The notes beneath the pieces are model-generated. The model worked only from the letters and a program-made list of their open reading frames with translations, did not search any database and was not told the origin of the DNA. From NCBI GenBank assembly GCA_002110485.1, contig MOWL01000067.1:496001-560000 (forward strand): a DNA stretch of 64,000 bases, written 5' to 3'. The translations under genes and the position numbers were made by a program. Origin of the DNA: Emergomyces orientalis (Eukaryota > Ascomycota > Eurotiomycetes > Onygenales > Ajellomycetaceae). Below are positions 53,258-61,947 of this stretch, piece by piece. Every line of letters begins with the position of its first letter. The first letter of the stretch is position 1.

Positions 53258-53306
53258 GAGAGAGAGGGAAAGGGGGAGGGGAGGGGGGAAGAGGGGAGAG
53301 GGAAAT
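53258..53306 (+). repeat. Purine-only GA/G-rich tract
   Basis: About 48 bases of only A and G directly after the stop codon of the secreted-protein gene, mainly AGAGAG then GGGGA-type units. Confidence 0.6.
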
Positions 53307-53817
53307 ATCTATCAATCAGTTCTGGTCTCACATGGCCAGCATCATTGATTGAATGCTTTTCCGCCCTTGCTGCGAACTATCTTGGGTGATTCTAGTTCTC
53401 CACGCTTTCCGCTCGATGCCGCATTCTACTCCCGCACCACACCAGCACAATATGAGTTTTAAAAAGAGATGACCTTTGGGATACTGAGTGACAACATCCC
53501 ACACAAGCAGCTGATGATTGGTTTTTGTGAATTGAACAAATGAGAGAGCAGGCAATCTATCTTGATATAGAGATTCAGCAAGACTTCAGAAGACAGCTGA
53601 GAAAAGTACATGCAAAATATATTCTTTTTAATACTCTAATTCTTCTCTTCTTTGCATTCAACTCTCTGTTCCTGTAATGTGTTTATCCCTTTTTTTAATA
53701 AGACTTCCCTATCTAATCAGATTAGTGCTCGTCAACTTGTTGTGAACAAACATACTGTACACATTTACTCTACATACGTGACTCATCTCAGACATAGGCT
53801 TAAACATAATACAAATA

Positions 53818-54140
53818 AAAGTTGAACTTGACTTCAATTTTCAGCTGGAAAAACCTTCAGCATGGTTTCAATTCTAAATCATTATTGTATCTTGTTAGGG
53901 CTATATACGCCAATAACATCATATACATACTAGTACTAAAGGAGTAATATTTTTCATATTTCTCAGGCTCTTTCTCCATCCAACTCAAATTCTAATCTAA
54001 CCCCTAATCCAACCCTAACCAGTAATTAGTATGTGCTCCAGTGGAATACCTAGGTACGTGAGTTTTTTTTATTTTAAATGGGGTTTCTGGAGTTGAACAT
54101 GATTCCAAAACAGCAGACCCAAAATCTGGAATCATGAACT
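53818..54140. repeat. Dispersed repeat, copy 3
   Basis: AAGTTGAACTTGACTTC and CAGCTGGAAAAACCTTC match the copy 2 start with mostly C/T or G/A changes. The core TTTTCATATTTCTCAGGC is at about 53951-53968, followed by TCTAATCTAACCCCTAATCC. A second GAGTTGAACATGATTCC lies near 54092. Limits approximate. Confidence 0.6.
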
Positions 54141-55852
54141 TTTTTGTTACACCATGCTCAGCTATAACTAACCCTGCCCATCTCCTCCTAGGTGCTCGCA
54201 CTTACTAGTTTCCATTTTCACAGTTTCCTTCTTTTTTTGTTTTTTCATTTCCTATGAATAAACCTGACAGTCCCGACCCTACTTTTTTTCAGGATTACAC
54301 TGAGAAATGTATGTACAGTACATACGTACATCCGCTTGGATCTACCTACTACCTACCTAGTATACGGACCACTATATTTCCCTATGCTGTATTTCAGATT
54401 CCAATATCCCGCCCAATCTAGAACATTCTACTGCGCGAACATGCATCCAGCCAGAGATCATTCTCGCCATGGCATTTGACTCAAGGTCCTCAGTGATGAT
54501 GTCAATCCCACGTCTGAAGACTTTCAGGACGGGGAACGTTCCCCCCCAAGAGGCAGAGGCGTTGCTACAGATGCAGAACCAGGAGACAAGTACACAAGCA
54601 TGTAATCATGAGACACCTGTGCAACAAGCAGAGATGATGATGCTAGGAGACTTCAATGTACATCACTCAAGCTGGGGAGGGGAGCGTGTGAGGCACGATT
54701 TTGAACTGGTATGAAAGCTTATAGCACAGATGAATGCCCTCAACTTACAACTGATAACACCACAGGGTGAGATCACATGGCAGAATCATGATAGTACTGA
54801 AACAACTCTGGACCTGATCTTTGTGTCAGAAAACCTGAATGAAGGGGTGTTAGAATGCTGAGTGGCGCATGAGATAGACATGGCATCAGATCATCTATCA
54901 GTGATTACCAGACTTGCTATCAATGTGCCTGTCAGATTGAGAGAGAGGTGCAACTGACAAAAAGTGAACTCACAGCTGCTACAGCAGAATTGTCTGAATT
55001 TTAGATGCTGCAGAATCTTCACCTCAACAGCAGAGATTGATGAATATGTGAATTATCTCAGCAAGTTCATCAGCACACTGGCAGATAAACATGCTAAACG
55101 CGCTCATGTCTGTGAGAAAAGCCGCTCATGATGATTAAAAGAGATAGCAGAAGCTGTCAGTGAATACAAGCAAGTGATGAGAAGCACTCACAGCACTGAA
55201 AATGAGAGAAAAAGAGCACAGAACAAGCACAACAGAGAAATAAAGTTTGCAAAGACTGCAAACTTTCATGATCTAATAAACAGTGCAGGCACTGACTCTA
55301 AGCTGCTCTGAAAGCTAGTCAAGTGAGGGTGCACACACACTCATGAGTTCAAGCAATCTGCAAGATTACCACCACTTGAGAAAGCATCTAGCACTTTAGA
55401 TATGCCTGAGTCTTTGACATCTGTGTTTCAGAACAAGGCTGAACTGCTGCGTGAGAGATTCTTTCCTGAGTCACTATCAGTTAGTGAGATGAATATGCAG
55501 AGAGATATTCAATCACAGAGTGTGAGTGACACACTAGAAATCACAGAGAAGATCATGACAACAATTATAGTCAGATTGCCAAATGACAAGACATCAGGTG
55601 CTAATGGCATTCCCAACTGATTTCTTAAAATGCTAGGGTCAAACTTCATCACAGCAATGACTGAGCTCACTCAAGCCTGCTGGCAATGGGAGGGAGCACT
55701 ATCCACAGGCATTCAAGACAGCGCGCACAGTGGTGCTTAAAAAGCCAGGCAAGAAAGACTACAGTGAAGCTGGAGCTTGAAGATCTATAGCACTGCTAGA
55801 CACTGTAGAAAAAATCATTGAGACTGTAACAGCAAGAGAAATAAGACATCTC

Positions 55853-56392
55853 ATGAAGAGTCATGAAATGTTGCCAGCTCAACAGATGGGGGCACGCAGT
55901 GGGCGCTCCACTGAGACAGCACTTGCACTACTGCTAGCACAAATTCGCACAGTATGGGAGAAGCAGGGAGCAGTGTCATCAGTGTTATCACTGAATATCT
56001 CTGAAGCATATAACAGAGTGCTCAGAAGACACTTGATTCACATTCTTAAAATGAAAGAACTACTCAGACATCTGACTGAATGGATTGATTCATTCATGCA
56101 AGATCGCAGGGCCACACTAGTATTTGATGAGCAGGAGACAGAGGCCTTCAGTGTGAACACAGGTATTCCACAGAGATCACCACTATCACTCATTCTATTT
56201 CTTTTTTATAATGAGGAGCTGCTGCGCATCTGCTCACCACACAACAAGTCAGTCAGCTGCATAGGATTTGTGGATGATATCAATATTCTGGCTTACAGCA
56301 ACTCCACTGAGGCAAACTGCGCACAACTAGCACAAGTGCATGCTGAATGTGCGCATTGGGTGGACAGACATGGAGCAATCTTTGTGTCATAA
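55853..56392 (+). pseudogene. LINE reverse transcriptase fragment
   Basis: Longest open piece of the LINE (about 180 codons), covering RT fingers to palm with the FVDD box near residue 143. It is bounded by stop codons that interrupt the same domain. It cannot give a working enzyme as it stands. Confidence 0.8.
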
Positions 56393-57829
56393 AAGTATGA
56401 ACTTATGCACTTCACTCAAGCACACACAAGGTTTAATCTGGAACAGCCACTACAACTACCACAGCGAGAAATACCACCACAGAAGGAAATGCGGGTGCTA
56501 GAAGTATGGCTTGATTCCAAGCTGAGATGGCGAGGTCATATAAACAGAGTTATAGACAGATTAAAATTGTAAATAGAAGCTCTCACACAGATCACACAGT
56601 CAACATGGGGCCTCTCTCTTCAGCAAGCCCGTAGAGTCTACAATGCTGTGATCAGGCCAGCTATCACATATGGCACGCTGGCATGGCATCAACCGCAGGC
56701 AACTCAACAAGAGCCTCGACAACAGCGCCAGCTGTTAAAAGGTCTGGAGAAGATTCAAAATGAATGTCTGCACATTATAGCAGGAGTCTATAGAGCAACA
56801 TCAATCACCTCACTGGAAGCTGAAACATTTACACTGCCAATAAGTGTGTACCTTGATGGAATGGTGGCTAAAGCAACTGAGCGGCTTAGAGAAACAGAAG
56901 TCATGAAACAGATACAGCAAGCATGTGCACAGATCAGAACCAGACTTCAGTGTAAAGAAAGCAGACATGTGGTATCAGTGAAAACTGTGCTGCATTCAGT
57001 AAAAATGCAGCAGGAATGGAGTGTGCAGTGAGTGAGAGAAGCAAAACAGTACAGAGAGAGAGAGAGTCAGTTAAATCATCTAACTGATTAATTCTTCAAA
57101 AGATGAGTATGGAAGAAATCAGTAATTAGATGGCATAATATTTGGAGAGCACGCACTACACCATGAAGAGAACTGTTTGACAGACCCCCAGACATCAAGC
57201 AGCTAAAGTGGCATGAGGGCCTGAGCAAGGCTTGAAGCTCACTAATAGTTCAACTACGCACAGGCAAGACAGGCCTGGCAGCATTTTTACATAGAAGAAA
57301 AGTGCCAGATTTTCCCACACCAGAGTGCCCATGTGAATATGAGCATGAAACTGTGCTTCATGTGATGGTGCACTGCACACAGTTCAGCACAGAGCAAGTG
57401 GAGTTGGAACACAAAGGAAGAGTGAATAAAAGATAGCTGTTAAACACAGCAGAGAGACTGTGCAGATTGATCACATGATGATTGAAACAGAGTATTCTTG
57501 AGCAGTTCACTCTGGCCAAAGCTCTGAGTGAGAGGCAGGGCAGGCGAAGACATGAAGAGTGACAGACACTTTCAGTGAGAGATTTTCTATATTGAACAGT
57601 CATTACTGAGAGTAGTTATGAGTGATCTTGTCTTTCTTTTTGATATGAGACATTTCTTTCTTTAAGAGCAGCTGTGGCTGCTCCACAGTATTTTGAAGAT
57701 GTTAAAGAGTGGAATAGATCTGAAGATCAGAGGGTTTTTAGTTCAGTGACAGATCATGTCTGTCACAGAGTTTTTCTTACTTTGTATATTAAGCAGAGCC
57801 CCACATATCCTTGTGATTAAGTGGTGTAG

Positions 57830-57854
57830 AAATAATAATAATAATAATAATAAT
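57830..57854 (+). repeat. AAT trinucleotide tail
   Basis: About eight AAT units ending the LINE-like element. Confidence 0.8.
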
Positions 57855-58245
57855 CAAATTGATGATTTACAGGGTGTGTGATAATGATGATGAAAAATAT
57901 AGATTCTTGCGGCTGTAAAATGTAATTTACTGTTCTCTAATGTGGACTAGCTCCGCAAAACTTAGCACACCAAAACTCGTGGGCTATAAGAACATTTTTA
58001 TCACTATAGGCTGCCGTAGTACAGAATATATGGAGTAAAAAATACAAGATAGTGAATCTATATTTCTAAATCAGATTATATGAAATTGAGTATGAGAAAT
58101 TATTGATTAATACTTCTGAATTAATAGCTTAGTTGTTACACTAATGATATTGCACTAATTATGATCTTGTTTTCAGATGAGAGAATAGTGCTGGTCTCCG
58201 CACTCTGAAGCCTACTGTACTGAATATGATGAAATACATCAAAAA
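57855..58245. other. AT-rich spacer
   Basis: About 390 AT-rich bases between the LINE tail and the stop of the HExxH gene. Nothing recognised. Confidence 0.4.
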
Positions 58246-59283
58246 TTAAAAAAAATCTATTTTCACCTTTTTTCTCCCGCAAATTCTCATGCTCTCAATA
58301 CCTCTACGCTTCTTCCTTGGGCTTTGCATTTCCACACGCACATCACTTCTACGCGTCTTTCCTTTCAAGGGAGACTCCAGGTGCCCGTCGATCAGCTCAT
58401 CTTCAAGAAATGCATGGCGCACGTATACACTGATGGGCGGCCGCAAAGGGTGTGTATCCATGATCCAGTGCTCTTCGGAAAACAGTCGACGGATCCAGCT
58501 CTCGTTCACCTTCATCATTTCGAAGTTCCAAGCGCTGCTTTTAATGCACATGCCGCGAATTTGAAGTAAAGAATTTTCTGCGTTGCAGACTGGATAGATT
58601 CGACCTCCGAATGTACGCGTTTCCCAACCAGTACCAGCTTCGCGACATGTGATTCCAGGAGGAGTTTCAAACGGCTCGCCGTCAGGGCGTAGTCTGCCTT
58701 CGCGAATACATCGGAATTCAAGTACATGGGCTAATTCATGGCATAGCAATACTGCTAGAAAGAAGAGAGCGGCGAGTTTTTGACTGTCTCTCGACCCACG
58801 ATTCTTGAGAAGACGAATGAGATTGTAGTCTAACTCGATCGAATCTGATGCAACGCCGGGGCGTAGAGTTGTTTGCGCGAAAGAGCGGGAATTCGCTTCC
58901 ATTTCGGGATCGAAGTCAATCTCAGGCATCACGTTTTTGACCTGACCAATAACTTCATCCTTTGATAGTTCAAGCTCTCCATCTGAATCAAGCCACCCTT
59001 CTGTGGGGCTATGGTGCTGACGCCGGACAAATATTCGGAGTGACTCCCAACGTTGGATTATAATTCGCGAGGCGAGGAGGAGGGCCGGTTTGATGAGTGT
59101 GTACGCGTTATCAGTGACACGAGTTTCTTTGCGGAGCATTGGGAATCTAGCTCGTGGGAATAGATTTTCAATTTGAAGGCTGCAGAACTCATGAGGGTAA
59201 TCGCTGTAGTCTTCAAGGATAAAGTCTTCGTCGCGGAACGCGAATGCCGTGTCCTCGGTATGTGTGTTTGCCATATTCGCCAT
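58246..59283 (-). CDS. Uncharacterised protein with HExxH zincin-like motif
   Basis: One intact exon of 345 residues lying between two dead transposons, with normal codon use and many CpGs. Features: acidic N-terminus; hydrophobic helix LAALFFLAVLLCHELAHVLEF with HELAH at 182-186; two Glu in CREAGTGWETRTFGGRIY (215 and 221), 29 and 35 residues after the second His. That spacing suits a third zinc ligand in a gluzincin-like site. The C-terminus is strongly basic (SPRKKRRGIE and CGRKKVKIDFF), resembling a nuclear localisation signal. No signal peptide. I do not recognise a named family; protease activity is an inference from the motif alone. A TCACGTGA lies about 140 bases upstream. It could be a lineage-specific fungal gene. 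Confidence 0.75.
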   Translation of the reverse strand: MANMANTHTEDTAFAFRDEDFILEDYSDYPHEFCSLQIENLFPRARFPMLRKETRVTDNAYTLIKPALLLASRIIIQRWESLRIFVRRQHHSPTEGWLDSDGELELSKDEVIGQVKNVMPEIDFDPEMEANSRSFAQTTLRPGVASDSIELDYNLIRLLKNRGSRDSQKLAALFFLAVLLCHELAHVLEFRCIREGRLRPDGEPFETPPGITCREAGTGWETRTFGGRIYPVCNAENSLLQIRGMCIKSSAWNFEMMKVNESWIRRLFSEEHWIMDTHPLRPPISVYVRHAFLEDELIDGHLESPLKGKTRRSDVRVEMQSPRKKRRGIESMRICGRKKVKIDFF

Positions 59284-59423
59284 ATCGACCTATTCTCGAG
59301 ACTTCAAGTGGCTTCACGCTAACTGTCAAAGGTTGACTTAGCTCAGGTGTGATTCGTGACGCGTGATGATGAACACTTCATCTACTTCTCGAATTCAATG
59401 GCTTTGAGGCGACTCCATATGAA

Positions 59424-59431
59424 TCACGTGA
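59424..59431. promoter_or_regulatory. TCACGTGA upstream of the HExxH gene
   Basis: Perfect TCACGTGA palindrome about 140 bases before the start codon at 59283, the same motif as the pair near 37.0 kb. Confidence 0.4.
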
Positions 59432-59564
59432 CTTGAATGCCCTATTTGAGGCGAAAGCGAGAGGCAAGAGCAAATGAAAATTACCAGTGAGTAATATATA
59501 CTGTGACTATGATGAGTGAGTGTGTCAGATTAATCTATCTAGCTTATATAATTCTTTTATTATA

Positions 59565-59617
59565 ACGTAATTCACAAGTAAGCAAGACACACAACTAAGC
59601 AAGACACTTTCCAGCTG
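59565..59617 (+). repeat. Left terminal inverted repeat of the Fot1-like element
   Basis: 53 bases starting ACGTAATTCACAAGTAAGC, internally repeating CAAGACAC. Pairs with 61363-61415. Confidence 0.88.
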
Positions 59618-59885
59618 CTGTACAATGAGAATTGCATTCAAAGCTCCAATGATGAAGAAAAACCAATTAATTATATTAAGAATTATTTGTAAATCTCTTC
59701 TCACATACACAGGCAGTATGTTCAATAATTCCACATACACTACACTGTGATGCTGCCTGTTTTCATGGTTGAGAGGAGAAAGCCTCATCCACACCTCTTC
59801 CCTGTTCATTGACCCTTTGTACACGATTCAAGCCTTCTTCAACCCTCAAAGCACTCTCTTGAGCTATATATGTACAGTCTCTTTC

Positions 59886-61348
59886 TCACTTTCTCTTTTG
59901 TTTTGTATTTGCAGCTCTTAGTTCCTTGACTTCCTGCTCTAAAAGAGCTATTCTATGCATGGTCATCTGGCAGCTTTTGACCAGTTGACTCAAGGCATGA
60001 TTGGTTGGACTGGGTGGGCTCTGTGTACAGTGCTTGATATATTGCATAATTTTCTCAGCCTGCCAGTCCAATTGGCGTACATTGTGTGGTGTGGCTGTGG
60101 CCCAGGAGGCCTGGGAGCTATGAGAAGTTCCAGAGGGGTGAGTGTACACATCTGAGTATTAAGGCGTGAGAGGACCTGCTCAGAATCATACAGAATCAAC
60201 TCAACAGCTCTAAAGCTGCTCTTGATGTTGTTCTCATTCAGGGCCTGCATATGAGCTGTAGAATATAGAATCAAAAACTTCTTTTTATCAATATGGTTGA
60301 TTTCAAGCTGCATTTGGTTCTTCATTTGTCATCTGTACGCAGTTTTCAGGGGGGAGAAACAGCCAACATTCAATGACTGAAGAAGGTGAAATGAATGTGA
60401 TGATATATATAGAGCAATAATCTGGTTCTCAGAGCAGAATTGATTAAATTCAGCTGAGGCATGACTTCCATGATCATCTAGAATCAAGAGTCAGTATTTG
60501 CTCTTTGTACAGAGTAGAGTGTTCTTGTTGAACATCTCTTTCAGTCAATACAAGCCCAGCTTGTCAGTTGTTCAGTCATTGTCACTAACTTCAATCACTC
60601 AATCACCTGGCAGCCCTTCTGTCTTGTACCAACAAGACTGATGCACCTTTCCCTTAAAAATAATCATTGTACACAATGCTCAACCAGTTGCATTGACTTC
60701 AGCAACAGCAGTCACCCATTCCCAGTCTCCAGGCTGTATGAGTTTTGGATTTCTGGCTGCCTCAGAGCCAGTGACCACTCTGGCAGTTTCAATAACACCC
60801 ATCTGAAATCCAGTCTCATCAAAGTTGTAGATATTGTCTGACAGAATCTCATACTTCTCAATGCTGTTTCATACAAGTCTAAATCATTCATGAATAACCT
60901 CAGAATCCTCACATAGCATTTATTGATGATTATATTTGTGTGAGAACTTAGTCTTTAGTTCTTCATAATATTTGACAAAGTTTTGTACTCAATTCTGACT
61001 AACAGTTGATGAAGAATTTGATTCTCAGTTGATAAGAAGAATATTGAATATTTCTTGTACAGTTTCAATCCGGGGTGGCTGTTCTCGCTCATCCATGGCT
61101 AGAATTCATTGAACAAGACATTCTTTCTCAGTAAGAGTAAGTTTTTGTTTTTTTGAAGGAGTATTGATGTGTGCTGTACAACCCTTCACCCAGTGATCAA
61201 GGGTTGAATGAGGAACATTGTATAGCTTTGCTGCTGCTTGTACACTTGAAATTTGATTCTTATTAAGTGCCTGAATGACTAAAAGAAGTCTTTCTTCTTG
61301 ATTGAAAACTTGATTACTTTGTGTGATTGATATGATTATAAAATGCAA
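59886..61348 (-). pseudogene. Pogo-type transposase remnant
   Basis: Read from 61348 downward. An N-terminal psq-type helix-turn-helix is visible (SSVQAAAKLYNVPHSTLDHW), followed by the CENP-B-like segment start. Further on, pieces of the DDE/D domain appear in order: NFDETGFQ near 60820, VSDND near 60590, and LLILDDHGSHAS near 60490. Several TGA stops interrupt the frame, mostly where CGA or TGG codons would be expected. The end near 59886-60149 keeps a Gln/Lys-rich helical tail (ALLEQEVKELRAAN). Not functional. Confidence 0.8.
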
Positions 61349-61362
61349 TTCTTATCATATAA

Positions 61363-61415
61363 CAGCTGAAAAGTGTCTCACTTAGTTATGTGTCTCACTT
61401 ACTTGTGAATTATGT
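61363..61415 (-). repeat. Right terminal inverted repeat of the Fot1-like element
   Basis: 53 bases ending TTGTGAATTATGT. Its reverse complement differs from the left repeat only by transitions. Confidence 0.88.
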
Positions 61416-61537
61416 TAACTATCACATTCTTATAGCTAGTAGAATATAATAATCAAGTAAGCAATACATCTTCAGTACTTAATACTAGTGCAGCTAAGAA
61501 CTTCAGATGTTAGAAAGATACTAGTATTGTTGAAAAC

Positions 61538-61613
61538 TCATAGAGTGCATCAAGCCTATTATATAGAACTACCTAGCTAGCTAAAATATATATATGTGTG
61601 TGGGGCATGTGAC
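61538..61613 (-). repeat. Partial LTR of the copia-1 family, reverse orientation
   Basis: About 76 bases matching the reverse complement of the last three quarters of the copia-1 LTR (TCATAGAGTGCATCAAGCC ... GGGGCATGTGAC) with about five differences. The match stops where the LTR of copia element 2 begins. Best read as a solo LTR interrupted by the second element. Confidence 0.7.
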
Positions 61614-61715
61614 TTGTCGGACCTATCCGTCCGGCTTAGTAATTCTCTCTCCACCATATATAACTCCGTAGCTAGCATACCCCTTTAATCAATCAAGAAC
61701 ATCGTACCTCCCACA

Positions 61716-61728
61716 GGTTATGAGACCC
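61716..61728 (+). promoter_or_regulatory. Primer-binding site of copia element 2
   Basis: GGTTATGAGACCC directly after the LTR. Nine bases match the site in copia 1 and are complementary to the initiator tRNA-Met anticodon arm. Confidence 0.6.
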
Positions 61729-61947
61729 GTTTTGCGCATAAAAACTGCGTACACGGGTTTCTTGTCAATAATAATCTTAATATATATTGCATTGCTTCAT
61801 TCGATACGCCTCGGCGTTAAAATCGTCTTATTTTACCCCATTCGGCGCATTCTTAACCTCGTAGAGGGAAAACTCGTCAATTGATGATTAAGAACGCCCC
61901 GACGATTAGTATTGGCAAGAACCCGATAATTAATCATATAGAAAACC

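Larger units (their letters stand above)
54417..57854 (+). mobile_element. Decayed LINE-like non-LTR retrotransposon
   Basis: Fragments of one non-LTR element in order. An endonuclease part has LGDFNVHHSSWGG near 54640 and a later SDH-type motif (MASDHLSVI). A reverse transcriptase follows around 55560-56390, with NDKTSGANGIPN, RSGRSTETALALLL, SLNISEAYNRV (usual DI.AFD replaced), TGIPQRSPLSLILF and the catalytic box FVDDINILAYS. The C-terminal end has a zinc-binding CPCEYEHETVLHVMVHC near 57330. Many in-frame TGA codons and at least one frameshift (near 55690) make it dead. The sequence is rich in CA and TG and very poor in CG. The AAT tract at about 57830-57854 is the expected simple-repeat tail of a LINE 3' end. 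The 5' limit is approximate. Confidence 0.85.
59565..61415 (-). mobile_element. Fot1/pogo-type DNA transposon, full length but inactive
   Basis: A 1851-base element bounded by 53-base terminal inverted repeats (59565-59617 and 61363-61415) and TA dinucleotides on both sides (59563-59564, 61416-61417), as expected for the Tc1/mariner-pogo group. The repeats begin ACGTAATTCACAAG on the left. They differ at seven positions, all transitions. The transposase runs on the minus strand and is broken by stops. Size, TIRs and protein motifs fit fungal Fot1 elements. Confidence 0.9.

Noticed and set aside
61508..61537. Placing the copia-2 LTR start at 61508 or 61528
   Set aside because: Both begin TG, but that would put a reversed copia-1 LTR segment inside the LTR; a start at 61615 gives a LTR of about the same length as copia 1 and explains the sharp homology break. 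Not finally decidable without the right LTR.
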